64,000 nt of DNA, from NCBI RefSeq assembly GCF_024752025.1, contig NZ_JANTPU010000001.1:620001-684000 (forward strand), in the 5' to 3' direction. The notes beneath the pieces are model-generated. The model saw only the letters and a list, made by a program, of their open reading frames with translations. It was not told the origin of the DNA and searched no databases. Below, one piece after another: positions 10,202 through 19,617 of the stretch. This DNA is from Pseudidiomarina sp. CB1. GTDB lineage: Bacteria > Pseudomonadota > Gammaproteobacteria > Enterobacterales > Alteromonadaceae. The position numbers and the translations under genes were made by a program. The stretch's first letter is position 1; every line of letters begins with the position of its first letter.

Positions 10202-10993
10202 TCAGCGCTGATACGGCTCAACACGCTTAAAAAGTTGGAAGAAATTACGCGTGGTGGTTTCGGCGACTTCAGCCAAAGTTACGCCCTTTATATCGGCGAC
10301 ACATTTGGCTACGTCCGCGACATAAGCGGGTTGATTCTGCTTGCCACGATGCGGAACCGGCGCTAACCAAGGACTATCGGTTTCAATCAATAACCTATCG
10401 AGCGGCAATTTTTTTACCACGTCCCGTAGCTCGCTGGCATTGCGAAAACTAGCGATCCCCGATATCGAGATATAAAAATCAAGATCATCAATGGCTTGGC
10501 GTGCCATCTCATACGACTCAGTGAAACAATGCAACACTCCGCCGCACACCTCGGCATGTCCATCGCGTAATAACCCGAGCGTATCTTCGCGCGCATCTCG
10601 TGTATGTATAATGAGCGGTTTATCGACCTCGTTGGCAAGCTCGATGTGGTAAGCAAAACTTTCTTGTTGCACTTGCTTACTGTCTGGATCGTAAAAATAA
10701 TCAAGACCTGTTTCACCCACGGCAACCACACGTTCATCACGAACATGCTGAGAAAGTTGTTCTTTGACCAGTGCATGTTTGCCAATGTACAGCGGATGCA
10801 CGCCACAGGAAATTGCCACCTCTGGATAAGGTGCAACAAGATCCCGCATGCTTGGAAAATCTTCTAGTGTGACGCCAATGCATAACATCTGCTGAACCCC
10901 AGCTTGTTTAGCATTGGCAATAACGTGTTCGATGGAACCATCGAATTCATCGAGTTTTAATTTGTCGAGATGACAGTGTGAATCGATAAACAC
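10202..10993 (-). CDS. TatD-family metal-dependent deoxyribonuclease (YcfH type)
   Basis: TIM-barrel amidohydrolase-like nuclease of 263 residues. The first metal site is DSHCHLDKL (H6, H8). GETGLDYFYD supplies the second-metal Glu, VIIHTRDA-like PLIIHTRDAREDT and LHCFTES supply His ligands, and LIETDSPWLAP supplies the final Asp. By position (downstream of tmk-holB) it corresponds to E. coli ycfH rather than to tatD of the tatABCD operon. Family members show 3'-5' exonuclease activity on DNA; the cellular role of this paralogue is unclear. It follows pilZ by 30 bp and ends before an intrinsic terminator. Confidence 0.94.
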   Translation of the reverse strand: MFIDSHCHLDKLKLDEFDGSIEHVIANAKQAGVQQMLCIGVTLEDFPSMRDLVAPYPEVAISCGVHPLYIGKHALVKEQLSQHVRDERVVAVGETGLDYFYDPDSKQVQQESFAYHIELANEVDKPLIIHTRDAREDTLGLLRDGHAEVCGGVLHCFTESYEMARQAIDDLDFYISISGIASFRNASELRDVVKKLPLDRLLIETDSPWLAPVPHRGKQNQPAYVADVAKCVADIKGVTLAEVAETTTRNFFQLFKRVEPYQR

Positions 10994-11023
10994 AGCGACC
11001 CCTTAACGTTGTGTTGTGCTACT

Positions 11024-11350
11024 TTACATGGTTGCTGTTGGCGCGCTCGACTCACCAAGGTGACCTAGCAAGGTCTCAATACGATTGCGTAAGTGCGACT
11101 TGTCATCAGTGAACTGCACCCCGACACCGCGTTGATCGGCGCGTCCAGGGCGCAATGGCGCTAGCCATACAACCTTCCCCTTCACCAGAGTCTCCTCTGA
11201 ATCACCAGGTAATTGTACCAACAACGCCATCTCGTCACCAATCGCATAAGGGTCATCGGTTGCAACGAATAATGCCCCACCTTTGATGAAGGGCATGTAT
11301 AAGCGACGTAACTGTTCTTCTGATTTTAAGTGAATTCGCTTCGCAGCCAT
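11024..11350 (-). CDS. pilZ: Type IV pilus PilZ-domain protein
   Basis: Small cytoplasmic PilZ-fold protein, 108 residues from the ATG at 11350. That ATG has GAGGTGG about seven bases upstream and follows the holB stop by two bases; a GTG at 11362 is possible but lacks a better site. The segment LYMPFIKGGALFV matches the founding pseudomonad PilZ, which supports type IV pilus biogenesis. Like that protein, it lacks the RxxxR and (D/N)xSxxG residues needed for cyclic-di-GMP binding. The holB-pilZ-tatD order is the one known in pseudomonads. No pilus genes are in the window. Confidence 0.88.
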   Translation of the reverse strand: MAAKRIHLKSEEQLRRLYMPFIKGGALFVATDDPYAIGDEMALLVQLPGDSEETLVKGKVVWLAPLRPGRADQRGVGVQFTDDKSHLRNRIETLLGHLGESSAPTATM

Positions 11351-11352
11351 GG

Positions 11353-12306
11353 CTAGAGCCACCTCATCCAGAGTTCTTGTAATAATAGAGGCCCATTGAG
11401 GCCGCTCTGTTCATTGGTTTGCTGTCGTATACCATAACATAATTGTAACCAAGAACTTAAATCTGTCACGTTATAATTCCTGTTACGAAGAAATTGTTGA
11501 AGCTCAGTTTGTTTGCTTGGCATAAGTAATTGTGTTTGTGCAGCGCCCTGCTGCACGCGCATGAGTTCTTGCAACCATTGCTCCGTTGCCAATAACCAAT
11601 CCTGCCAATCCGCTTTGGCTAATGTTGGTAACGACTCATTCGCAAGCAAAGCCGCGCTTAATTCAGCAACATAATCGCGCGGATAATCACCGCTTCTGAC
11701 CCACTCGATGAGCGCCAACGGCCGTTGCCGGTAACGCTGACAAGCTGCCATTTCCTCTTCCGTTAGAATACGTCCTAGTTGCTGTGCCAACCACTGTTGA
11801 ATAGCTTCCACGGATGGCGTGTTCATGCGTAACAGTTGCATACGACTACGCAATGTGGGTAATAACCTTTCAGTCCGCTCAGGCGTAACAATAAAATAGG
11901 TATCGCGGGTGGGTTCTTCTAACGTCTTTAACAAGGCATTGGCAGCAGTCACCGTGAGTTTTTCAGCATCCTGTAACCACACGACTTTTGCTCCCGCCTG
12001 ATTGGGCGTGTTGTGTAACTTGCCAAGCAGTTCACGAACTTGATCGACACTAATGGCACGACCATCCTGACTCGCAACTGAATAATAATCTGGATGATTT
12101 CCGGCTTTGTGCAGTAAACAGCTCTTGCATTCACCGCACGCACGTTTTTCTGGCTGACTGCAGAGCAATAACTTGATCCATTCGGCAACGAATAAAGCGC
12201 TGCCAAGATCAACTTGCCAAGGCACACAATAAGCGTGGGCAAGCTTACCTTGCTGTCGTTCCCGCAACACTTGCTGCCAGTTTTCCCGTAACCAAGGCAA
12301 ACTCAC
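11353..12306 (-). CDS. holB: DNA polymerase III delta' subunit
   Basis: Clamp-loader subunit of 317 residues. The N-terminal AAA+ fold carries the zinc-binding cysteines C49, C57, C60 and C63 (CGECKSC). KTLEEPTRDTYFIV and RSRMQLLRM (the SRC-like region) are typical of HolB. The P-loop is degenerate, as is normal for delta', which does not hydrolyse ATP. It lies three bases downstream of tmk and two bases upstream of pilZ, in the conserved pabC-mltG-tmk-holB order. The annotated start gives MSLPWLRENW, typical for this family (P-W segment). Confidence 0.95.
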   Translation of the reverse strand: MSLPWLRENWQQVLRERQQGKLAHAYCVPWQVDLGSALFVAEWIKLLLCSQPEKRACGECKSCLLHKAGNHPDYYSVASQDGRAISVDQVRELLGKLHNTPNQAGAKVVWLQDAEKLTVTAANALLKTLEEPTRDTYFIVTPERTERLLPTLRSRMQLLRMNTPSVEAIQQWLAQQLGRILTEEEMAACQRYRQRPLALIEWVRSGDYPRDYVAELSAALLANESLPTLAKADWQDWLLATEQWLQELMRVQQGAAQTQLLMPSKQTELQQFLRNRNYNVTDLSSWLQLCYGIRQQTNEQSGLNGPLLLQELWMRWL

Positions 12307-12309
12307 GAC

Positions 12310-12942
12310 TTATCCCCTTCCGTGTGCGAATAGCTCTGCTTCGAGTGCATTAATAAGTGCCTGATGCACTTCCGCCATCGGTTGATCGGCGGCAATAACC
12401 TTAATACCGCGTTCCTGCCGAGCGATTTCTAAATAGCGTTCACGCGTGCGCTGGAAAAATGCCATTGCTTCTTGTTCAATCCGATCAAGTTCGCCACGGG
12501 CTCGGGCTCGCTCAAGGCCAATTTCAGGATCTAAATCGAGTAATAAGGTTAAATCTGGGACAAAGTCGCCAAGCACGAGTTTCTTTAATGTTTGCAGCTT
12601 GGTATCGCCTAACTGGCGCCCTCCACCTTGATAGGCACGTGACGATAAGTCATGCCTATCGGCAATCACCCATTTTCCCTCTGCCAGCGCTGGGCGAATA
12701 ACATTGTGAACCAATTGGGCTCGACTGGCATACATCAATAGTAACTCCGTTTCCGCCGTCACCTCTTCCTGCCACTGCTTTTTAACCAAATCACGCAAAG
12801 CTTCAGCCAGTGGCGTACCACCAGGCTCGCGAACAGTAAGCGTGGCAATACTTTTTGCTTGTAAATGGCTCACTAAGCTCGCAATTGCTGAGCTTTTGCC
12901 TGCCCCTTCAAGGCCTTCGACAACAATAAACTTTCCCTGCAT
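12310..12942 (-). CDS. tmk: Thymidylate kinase
   Basis: Phosphorylates dTMP to dTDP. It has 210 residues. The P-loop FIVVEGLEGAGKSS lies at 5-18, the DRH motif in ADRHDLSSRAYQGGGR near 92-107, and the lid region after LLDLDPEIGLERARARG near 135-151. The lid arginines are those of the E. coli-type (class II) enzyme. It sits three bases from both mltG and holB, so it is part of one transcript. Confidence 0.97.
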   Translation of the reverse strand: MQGKFIVVEGLEGAGKSSAIASLVSHLQAKSIATLTVREPGGTPLAEALRDLVKKQWQEEVTAETELLLMYASRAQLVHNVIRPALAEGKWVIADRHDLSSRAYQGGGRQLGDTKLQTLKKLVLGDFVPDLTLLLDLDPEIGLERARARGELDRIEQEAMAFFQRTRERYLEIARQERGIKVIAADQPMAEVHQALINALEAELFAHGRG

Positions 12943-12945
12943 GGG

Positions 12946-13968
12946 CTAATGAATTCCTCGTTGATAACGATTAACTGCTTTATTGTGCTCTTCTAGGGTT
13001 CGTGAAAAAACGTGGCCGCCCGAACCGTCTGCGACAAAATAGAAATAATCTGTAGTTGCGGGGTGAGCAGCTGCTCGTAAGCTTGCCAAGCTTGGCATCG
13101 CAATTGGTGTTGGCGGTAAACCATCAATACGATACGTGTTATACGCTGTTTCTTCCCTTAAGTGAGCGCGGGTCAAATTACCATCAAAATCAGCGATACC
13201 ATAAATGGTTGTAGGGTCGGATTGTAAGCGCATACCTTTACGTAGGCGATTCACAAAAACTGAGCTTACCTTATCGCGTTCGCCCGTTAGCCCTGTCTCC
13301 TTTTCAATAATCGAAGCCATAATAAGCAACTCGTAAGGCTCTGTATAGGGCAATTCATCTGCCCGGCCTTCCCAGATACTATATAAACGTTGTTGCTGCG
13401 TTTTATACGCCTTGCGGAGAATTTTTAGGGCTGAAGTTCCGGCAAAGAAATGATACGTGTCGGGAGCTAACAAGCCTTCCAAACTCGGCCAATTCGCATC
13501 ACTTGCCACTTGCGTTAATAACTCAGTTGGTGAGGACGTTAGCGGCTGTAAATAATCATGCGCTCCGAGGATTTCTAACCATTGCACGAGCGTTTGGCCT
13601 TCGACCAAGGTCACCGCAAATTGATGTTGCCGCCCAGCTTGTAACTGTTGCCAAAACTGTCGCAACGTCTGTCCAGATCGCAGCTGATAAACCCCCGCTT
13701 GCATTCGCTCGGGGTTTGCCCATAAACGACTCGCAACGTAACTCAGCTCGCTGGAATGCGGCCATATTGCTTGCCGCTTGAGCTGTTGTAAGACGGTCTT
13801 TGCATGCATTCCTGGTTTGATTTCCAGCAGCACGGGTTCATCGCCAATGTCTAACGGCGAATCGAGAAGTTGGTGACTCCAATAAGCGCCACCACAAGCA
13901 AACAAGGTGAGTAGAAGTATACCCGCAAAGAAGCTGATCAGTATGAGTCGTTTTAGCTTTGCCACCAA
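12946..13968 (-). CDS. mltG: Endolytic murein transglycosylase MltG (YceG)
   Basis: Inner-membrane lytic transglycosylase that cuts nascent glycan strands and helps set their length. It has 340 residues with one N-terminal membrane helix at about 8-28. The family motif ASIIEKETGLTGERDKVSSVF contains the catalytic Glu, E222 in this numbering, and DPTTIYG follows. The start is uncertain: TTG at 13968 or GTG at 13965, both just inside the end of pabC. An AAGG lies 10-13 bases upstream. The overlap with pabC suggests translational coupling. Confidence 0.94.
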   Translation of the reverse strand: MVAKLKRLILISFFAGILLLTLFACGGAYWSHQLLDSPLDIGDEPVLLEIKPGMHAKTVLQQLKRQAIWPHSSELSYVASRLWANPERMQAGVYQLRSGQTLRQFWQQLQAGRQHQFAVTLVEGQTLVQWLEILGAHDYLQPLTSSPTELLTQVASDANWPSLEGLLAPDTYHFFAGTSALKILRKAYKTQQQRLYSIWEGRADELPYTEPYELLIMASIIEKETGLTGERDKVSSVFVNRLRKGMRLQSDPTTIYGIADFDGNLTRAHLREETAYNTYRIDGLPPTPIAMPSLASLRAAAHPATTDYFYFVADGSGGHVFSRTLEEHNKAVNRYQRGIH

Positions 13969-14726
13969 GTTTTTAGCGCCTTAGGAAGTTGTTGCTCGGG
14001 TAACTTATGGTCGCCGATCTTCGCTAGTGGACGCAAGCCCAAAACAGTATTAGTTACGAATGCTTGCTCGACATTGGATAAATCGTGCACGTTCACGCGA
14101 GATATGTGCACGTTCCCAATGGGGCGACCGGCTAAAATTTGCTGCCGAACTATGCCGTCAATGCCTGCAAAATCAAGTTTTGGCGTATGCCACTCACCCT
14201 CTCTACGCAAAAAGATATTGCTTGATGTCGCCTCTATAACAAAGCCTTCACTGTCGCACACGATGAGCTCGTCAAGCAATCTACTGTCGCGCTCAGCGCT
14301 GAGCATCACTTGTTCTAATCGATTGAGGGTTTTTAGTCCGGCAAAAAAACTGGAACGCGCCAAGGAAAACTGCGCAATCGCACAATTTAGTGGGTATGTT
14401 TTGCGCTCTGGTAATGGTGAGTGTGTGACATACCAGTTGCTGGTAACAGCTTGGGTGTAGCCATAACCACGCGCACCTGAGCCGCGTGTAATGATTATTT
14501 TGATAATGGCATCAGGGGCGTCAATTTGCGCTAGACACTCTAAGACCTCGGCCTCATCGGGCAACCCCATCCGCAAACGCGCGCTCGCCGACACCAATCG
14601 CTGCCAATGCTGAGGCCACCAGCGCAGCCGGCCATTTTCACGGGTCAACGTGGTGAAGTGGCCATCTCCAAACTGTAAGCCACGATCGAGGTCGTTATTC
14701 GCGATTTGTTGCCCGTTTAGCCACAT
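13953..14726 (-). CDS. pabC: Aminodeoxychorismate lyase
   Basis: Class-IV PLP lyase that releases p-aminobenzoate from aminodeoxychorismate for folate synthesis. It has 257 residues. It shows the N-terminal DRGLQFGDGHFTT motif, RGSGARGYGY near 81-90, the AGLKTLNRLEQV segment near 129-140 that marks this family, and an E-T-S-S-N-like VIEATSSNIF stretch. It is followed by mltG with a 13-16 base overlap, as in E. coli. Upstream lies the acpP terminator instead of fabF, so it probably has its own promoter, which I cannot point to confidently. Confidence 0.93.
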   Translation of the reverse strand: MWLNGQQIANNDLDRGLQFGDGHFTTLTRENGRLRWWPQHWQRLVSASARLRMGLPDEAEVLECLAQIDAPDAIIKIIITRGSGARGYGYTQAVTSNWYVTHSPLPERKTYPLNCAIAQFSLARSSFFAGLKTLNRLEQVMLSAERDSRLLDELIVCDSEGFVIEATSSNIFLRREGEWHTPKLDFAGIDGIVRQQILAGRPIGNVHISRVNVHDLSNVEQAFVTNTVLGLRPLAKIGDHKLPEQQLPKALKTWWQS

Positions 14727-14755
14727 AAAGATCTTGAGTTCCTTACGCCAGATAC

Positions 14756-14781
14756 AAAAAAGGCGGAATTTTCATTCCGCC
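14756..14781 (-). terminator. Rho-independent terminator of acpP
   Basis: Minus-strand stem GGCGGAAT / ATTCCGCC with a GAAA tetraloop, followed by six T residues, 18 bases after the acpP stop. It separates the fatty-acid genes from pabC. High acpP expression ending at a strong terminator is expected. Confidence 0.9.
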
Positions 14782-14798
14782 CTTTGCAACCGTTTGGC

Positions 14799-15038
14799 TT
14801 AGTCGTTTGCGTGATTCGTCACGTAATCGATTGCCGCTTGAACAGTTTTGATTTTTTCTGCTTCTTCGTCTGGAATCTCAGTTTCGAATTCTTCTTCCAG
14901 AGCCATCACCAACTCAACAGTATCAAGTGAATCTGCACCAAGGTCGTTTTCGAAAGAAGCTTCAGGTTTTACTTCTTCTTCTTTAACGCCCAACTGTTCG
15001 ATGATGATTTTCTTTACGCGTTCTTCAATAGTACTCAT
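14799..15038 (-). CDS. acpP: Acyl carrier protein
   Basis: Carrier of acyl intermediates in fatty-acid synthesis. It has 79 residues and is very acidic. The phosphopantetheine serine is S37 in [11 protein letters not shown]. The sequence matches E. coli AcpP across its length with conserved helices II and III. It lies 126 bp downstream of fabG, a gap large enough for its own promoter, and is followed directly by a terminator. Normally fabF comes next; here it does not. Confidence 0.99.
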   Translation of the reverse strand: MSTIEERVKKIIIEQLGVKEEEVKPEASFENDLGADSLDTVELVMALEEEFETEIPDEEAEKIKTVQAAIDYVTNHAND

Positions 15039-15164
15039 TGTTACAATGTCCCTTCATTTAGGTATCGAGTTCAAATTTGCGCTTAGTGTAGTGAATGCAG
15101 CGGCATTAATAAAGGAAAAAATGCCCAAATGCCGAGAGGTCATACCCCTTGGTCTGCTGTTTAC

Positions 15165-15905
15165 TTACACCATTGCAAGACCACCATTCACATGAATAGT
15201 TTCACCGGTGATGTAAGCGGCTCCAGTCGACGCTAGAAATACCACTGCGGCAGCAACTTCTTCTGGCTGCCCCAAACGCGCCGCCGGAATGTTTGCAAAA
15301 ATCGCCTGTTTTTGATCTTCAGTCAAGGCCTTCGTCATATCGGTATCAATGAAACCTGGCGCAACGCAGTTAACTGTTATACCACGTCCAGCAACTTCCT
15401 GTGCCAGTGCTTTGCTAAAACCTACCAAACCAGCTTTTGCGGCACAGTAGTTGGTCTGTCCAGGATTCCCGGTTGTTCCCACCACCGATGAAATATTAAT
15501 AATGCGGCCAAAGCGACGTTTCATCATGCCCCGAAGAACAGCTTTGCTCAAGCGATAGACCGATTTCAAGTTGGTATCAAGCACCGCATCCCAATCATCA
15601 TCTTTCAAACGCATGAGCAGGTTGTCTTTCGTAATCCCCGCATTATTGACCAAGATATCAAGTTGACCATAGTTCTCATCGATTGCTTTTAGCGTTTCGG
15701 CAATACTTTCTGCATCAGTAACATCCAAACGGCGGCCTTCACCATGCTCGCCGAGATAAGCGGAAATAGCCTCGGCACCGCTATCACTGGTGGCTGTACC
15801 AATCACTTTTACGCCCTGCGCTACCAGTTGCTCAGCGATGGCTTTGCCAATACCTCGGCTCGCACCAGTTACGAGAGCGACTTGCCCTTCCATTGTTGTT
15901 GTCAT
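15165..15905 (-). CDS. fabG: 3-oxoacyl-[ACP] reductase
   Basis: NADPH-dependent short-chain dehydrogenase that reduces 3-ketoacyl-ACP. It has 246 residues. The cofactor motif TGASRGIGKAIA lies near 14-25 and NNAGITKDNLLMR near 86-98. The catalytic Ser-Tyr-Lys set is in NISSVVGTTGNPGQTNYCAAKAG, and the end is HVNGGLAMV. The start overlaps the fabD stop by four bases (ATGA). Confidence 0.98.
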   Translation of the reverse strand: MTTTMEGQVALVTGASRGIGKAIAEQLVAQGVKVIGTATSDSGAEAISAYLGEHGEGRRLDVTDAESIAETLKAIDENYGQLDILVNNAGITKDNLLMRLKDDDWDAVLDTNLKSVYRLSKAVLRGMMKRRFGRIINISSVVGTTGNPGQTNYCAAKAGLVGFSKALAQEVAGRGITVNCVAPGFIDTDMTKALTEDQKQAIFANIPAARLGQPEEVAAAVVFLASTGAAYITGETIHVNGGLAMV

Positions 15906-16822
15906 GATTGCACCTTTTGAATACTTTCAATTGTGTTAATTGCATCGCTTTGTAATGCCTTATCGATGCGCTTCGTAAGTCCACTTAGCACTTTACCTGG
16001 GCCAATTTCGCAGAGTTCTGTAACGCCCTGCTTAGCCAAATATTGAATAGTTTCGGTCCAACGTACCGGCGAGTATAGTTGACGCACTAAAGCGTCGCGA
16101 ATAGCGTCGGCTTCGCGCTCAACGCTAACATCGACATTGTTCACGACGGGGATATTAGGCGTACGTAAGGTGATTTTTCCTAGCTCGACTGCCAGTTTTT
16201 CGGCCGCTGGCTGCATCAACGCACAATGCGAAGGTACGCTTACCGGCAATGGTAATGCGCGTTTTGCCCCCGCCTCTTTACACGCTTCACCAGCGCGTTC
16301 AACAGCTTCGGCATGGCCGGCTATGACCACCTGTCCTGGCGAATTAAAATTCACTGCACTCACAACTTGGTCACCGGCTGCCGCCGCACACGCTTCTTCA
16401 ACCAGAGCATCATCTAAGCCGATAATAGCCGCCATCGCGCCAACCCCAGCGGGAACTGCCTCCTGCATTAGTGCGCCGCGTTTGGCGACTAACCGCACTG
16501 CATCGGCAAAGTCCATCGCACCGCTGCACACTAACGCTGAATATTCTCCTAAACTGTGGCCTGCCAACCACTCCGGTGCCGGCACGCCTTGCGCTTCAAT
16601 AACGCGATAAATCGCCACACTTGCGGCAAGTAAAGCGGGCTGAGTGCGCTGAGTTTCATTCAGCTTTTCACTAGGTCCTTGCTGCACTAGCTCCCATAAG
16701 TCGTAGCCGAGAGCCTCGCTTGCTTCAGCAAAAGTTTGTTCGATCTGCGGATACTCAGTTGCGAGATCGGCCAACATACCAACCGTTTGAGAACCTTGTC
16801 CGGGAAAAACAAATGCACGCAT
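15902..16822 (-). CDS. fabD: Malonyl-CoA:ACP transacylase
   Basis: Transfers malonyl groups from CoA to ACP. The start at 16822 (MRAFVFPGQGSQ, with AAGGAAA upstream) gives 306 residues, the usual length; a longer in-frame extension upstream runs into fabH and is not real. The nucleophile motif GHSLGEYSAL lies near 88-97, PGQGSQ near 7-12, and the catalytic His near VPSHCALM. It sits 13 bases from fabH and overlaps fabG by four. Confidence 0.97.
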   Translation of the reverse strand: MRAFVFPGQGSQTVGMLADLATEYPQIEQTFAEASEALGYDLWELVQQGPSEKLNETQRTQPALLAASVAIYRVIEAQGVPAPEWLAGHSLGEYSALVCSGAMDFADAVRLVAKRGALMQEAVPAGVGAMAAIIGLDDALVEEACAAAAGDQVVSAVNFNSPGQVVIAGHAEAVERAGEACKEAGAKRALPLPVSVPSHCALMQPAAEKLAVELGKITLRTPNIPVVNNVDVSVEREADAIRDALVRQLYSPVRWTETIQYLAKQGVTELCEIGPGKVLSGLTKRIDKALQSDAINTIESIQKVQS

Positions 16823-16835
16823 AGTCGTTTCCTTG

Positions 16836-17804
16836 CTAATAATTGATAAGTGCTGAACCCCAAGCGAATCCACCGCCAAAGGCTTCCAGCAATAAATTTT
16901 GTCCGCGCTTAATGCGCCCATCGCGAATGGCGACATCGAGTGCAATGGGTACTGATGCTGCCGACGTATTACCAGTGTCTTCTAACGTTGTGATCACTTG
17001 TGACATCGGCATTTTTAATTTTTTTGCAGTGGCTTTAATAATCCGCAGATTTGCTTGATGTGGCACCAGCCAATCCAAATCGCTAGGCGACATATTATTT
17101 GCCGCCAAGGTTTCACTGACCAACGAGCTGAGTTTACTTACCGCAACTTTGAAGACCTCGTTGCCTTTCATGTACATCCACGCTTCGCTCAGTGCTTCAG
17201 CACTCTCGTCGCTGTGTCGTTGTACGTGGTTCACGCCCAATAAATCAGCAAACTCGCCAGCACTGTACAGGTGTGTTGATAAAATTCCCGGTTCTGTGCT
17301 CGCTTGCAGCACGGCTGCGCCGGCGCCATCACCAAACAAAATGATGGTATTGCGATCATCTGGGCGGCATAAGCGTGAGAGTACATCGGTACCAATCACC
17401 AATACATTTTTATAAGTGCCACTACGGATGTATTGATCTGCAACACTCATGGCAAATAAAAAACCGGAACAGGCAGCGGCAACGTCAAACGCTGGAATAT
17501 TTTGTTCTGTTAAAGCTGCCTGAATCTCGCAAGCCACACTTGGGAAAGCCCGATCATTAGAGGTCGTGGCCACGACGATAAGGTCAATATCTTCAATCGG
17601 CAGACGAGCAGCTTGAAGTGCCTCTCGTGCGGCAGCAACACCCATGGTTACTGCGTTTTCACTGGCACTTGCGATATGACGTTGATGAATACCAGTACGC
17701 TCAACAATCCATTCGTGACTCGTATCAACACGTTGCTCAAGCATAGCGTTGGTCAGGCACTGCGCGGGGAGATAGTGCCCAGTTCCTGCAATTCTTGCAA
17801 ACAT
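16836..17804 (-). CDS. fabH: 3-oxoacyl-[ACP] synthase III
   Basis: Initiates fatty-acid synthesis by condensing acetyl-CoA with malonyl-ACP. It has 322 residues. The catalytic triad is visible: C112 in [11 protein letters not shown]249 in VPHQANLRI and N279 in DTGNTSAAS. It lies between plsX (seven-base gap) and fabD (13-base gap) in the conserved plsX-fabH-fabD-fabG order. Confidence 0.98.
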   Translation of the reverse strand: MFARIAGTGHYLPAQCLTNAMLEQRVDTSHEWIVERTGIHQRHIASASENAVTMGVAAAREALQAARLPIEDIDLIVVATTSNDRAFPSVACEIQAALTEQNIPAFDVAAACSGFLFAMSVADQYIRSGTYKNVLVIGTDVLSRLCRPDDRNTIILFGDGAGAAVLQASTEPGILSTHLYSAGEFADLLGVNHVQRHSDESAEALSEAWMYMKGNEVFKVAVSKLSSLVSETLAANNMSPSDLDWLVPHQANLRIIKATAKKLKMPMSQVITTLEDTGNTSAASVPIALDVAIRDGRIKRGQNLLLEAFGGGFAWGSALINY

Positions 17805-17811
17805 ATGAACC

Positions 17812-18837
17812 TTATTCTTGCTCTAAGAGAACTTTTTCCACCTGATCACGAATACGTGTCGGGAGGTCCTGTTGCGTCTCTTCCACGGCTTGCTCGATCG
17901 CACTTAAAAATGCTTTCGCGTTCGCATCACCATGACTTTTTATAACAACGCCCCGCAATCCTATCAAACTTGCGCCATTATAGTGGTCGGGCTTCAGCCA
18001 GTCCCACGAACGTTGCAGTCGATGGTAGAAAAGTTTTACAAACCAGCGTGTTAGCCAGTGAGCATTGATATTAGTTCGAATATTGTTTAGTAGCAGTTCG
18101 GCAAGTCCTTCGCAGCTCTTCAACGCTATATTGCCGACGAAACCGTCACAAACAATGACGTCTGCTTTGTCTGCAAACAAGTCATCGCCCTCAATGAAGC
18201 CAATATAGTTAATCGAATTGGATTGCTGGAATAATTGCGCCGTCGACTTCACGACATCGTTGCCTTTGATGTCTTCCTCGCCCATATTCAGCAACGCCAC
18301 ACGCGGGTTTGCAATGCCGAGCACTTCACGCGCTGCGACAGCCCCCATGATGCCAAACTGAAATAAAGTATCGGAATCACAAACTGGATTTGCACCAAGA
18401 TCGAGTAAAAATGCGCTTTTTCCAGAGGCTTGCGGAATCGCCGACATTAACGCCGGACGCAGCACGCCAGGTAAGGTTTTCAGCGAGAAGTAAGCCTTTG
18501 TCATTAAGGCACCGGTATTACCAGCACTGACACAGGCTGCAGCTTGCTCAGTCGCAATGAGTTCGAGTGCAACTCGCATTGACGAATCAGGTTTAGCGCG
18601 CAACGAGTAACCAGGCTTATCGGTCATGGTAACGGTTTGACTGGCATGTTGCAGTGTCACACGTTCATGTTCGAGAAGTTTTTTCGCTTGTAAGAGAGGT
18701 TTGAGTTCGGCTTCATCGCCGACCACAATAAAGTGATGTTGAGGGAATAGTTGTAACGCATCATGCAATGCGTCAATAACAATAGAGGGGCCATGATCGC
18801 CCCCCATTGCATCAAGTACCAGTGTCAGTGCGGCCAT
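17812..18837 (-). CDS. plsX: Phosphate acyltransferase PlsX
   Basis: Makes acyl-phosphate from acyl-ACP for phospholipid synthesis; a soluble protein that associates with membranes. It has 341 residues, beginning [23 protein letters not shown] lies near 103-111, [17 protein letters not shown] near 140-156, and [14 protein letters not shown] near 213-226. All are PlsX hallmarks. It is 21 bases downstream of rpmF. The rpmF-plsX-fab linkage connects ribosome and lipid synthesis, as in E. coli. Confidence 0.97.
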   Translation of the reverse strand: MAALTLVLDAMGGDHGPSIVIDALHDALQLFPQHHFIVVGDEAELKPLLQAKKLLEHERVTLQHASQTVTMTDKPGYSLRAKPDSSMRVALELIATEQAAACVSAGNTGALMTKAYFSLKTLPGVLRPALMSAIPQASGKSAFLLDLGANPVCDSDTLFQFGIMGAVAAREVLGIANPRVALLNMGEEDIKGNDVVKSTAQLFQQSNSINYIGFIEGDDLFADKADVIVCDGFVGNIALKSCEGLAELLLNNIRTNINAHWLTRWFVKLFYHRLQRSWDWLKPDHYNGASLIGLRGVVIKSHGDANAKAFLSAIEQAVEETQQDLPTRIRDQVEKVLLEQE

Positions 18838-18858
18838 TGCCTCACTTCCGATTCTGGA

Positions 18859-19029
18859 TTACTTGTTTACGACTTTACGGCCTTTATAGAAACCGTCAGC
18901 TGTTACGTGGTGACGACGATGCGTTTCACCAGAGGTAGAGTCAACCGACAGTGTAGGGCCGCTCAGTGCATCGTGAGAACGACGCATGTCGCGCTTCGAA
19001 CGACTTTTCCGATTCTGTTGTACAGCCAT
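18859..19029 (-). CDS. rpmF: 50S ribosomal protein L32
   Basis: Ribosomal protein of 56 residues, found by reading the gap between plsX and yceD. It starts [17 protein letters not shown] and ends with [11 protein letters not shown]. This is the typical L32 pattern (E. coli L32 is 57 residues), very basic and lacking the zinc cysteines found in some phyla. It lies 18 bases after yceD and 21 bases before plsX, the conserved yceD-rpmF-plsX arrangement. Confidence 0.97.
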   Translation of the reverse strand: MAVQQNRKSRSKRDMRRSHDALSGPTLSVDSTSGETHRRHHVTADGFYKGRKVVNK

Positions 19030-19047
19030 TTACGCTATCTCCTAAGT

Positions 19048-19572
19048 TTATTTACGCTTTAATTCTTGCAATACGGCGAAAGGATTTTCCTTATCACTAG
19101 GAGCATCATCAATTTTGCCCCATTGCATTGCATTACTATCTACCCGACATTCGCGCTCGTCGTGTTTGACCACCACAGGCATTGCCAATATCAGCTCATC
19201 TTCAATAATTCGATGCAGTTGGATCTCACCAAGCTCATCTAACTCAATGGCCTCGTAATCACTCGGCATATCGGTGGCCGTTTGACGCTTGGTCACCGGT
19301 GCGTAAATAAAATTACTCACCAAGTCCACGTCCATCGGGTCGCCACAGCGCTCGCAAGCAACCGTGACTGAAACCGTGGCGTGCCCTTTCATGTGCTTGA
19401 TGTTTTGCGCGTCCAAATCGAACTCAAGTTCGGCATCAACATCTGCACAGGGTTCTACCAAAAGCTCTTGTAAACGTGTCATCGACTTACCTGGAACTAA
19501 GCCCACGTAACTCAATTGTTTACCGGCACTTTTGACCGGATCGACCGAAATAGGAATACGAACCTTCTGCAT
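19048..19572 (-). CDS. yceD: YceD/DUF177 family protein (23S rRNA accumulation)
   Basis: It has 174 residues and is mostly acidic. The family motif is present: a CxxC pair in VACERCGDPMDVDL near 92-105, then SDYEAIELDELGEIQLHRIIEDELILAMP. In E. coli the protein is needed for normal 23S rRNA levels, and the plant homologue acts in plastid rRNA processing; the mechanism is unknown. Its linkage to rpmF is nearly universal in proteobacteria and supports the assignment. Confidence 0.93.
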   Translation of the reverse strand: MQKVRIPISVDPVKSAGKQLSYVGLVPGKSMTRLQELLVEPCADVDAELEFDLDAQNIKHMKGHATVSVTVACERCGDPMDVDLVSNFIYAPVTKRQTATDMPSDYEAIELDELGEIQLHRIIEDELILAMPVVVKHDERECRVDSNAMQWGKIDDAPSDKENPFAVLQELKRK

Positions 19573-19617
19573 AGGGCGCGAATGTTAAAGGATTCAGCGC
19601 CCGAAAACAAGTGATTT

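Noticed and set aside
16137-16610. A 157-codon plus-strand frame opposite fabD
   Set aside because: It is antisense to fabD, has Ala/Ser-rich composition from reversed codons, and shows no start signal.
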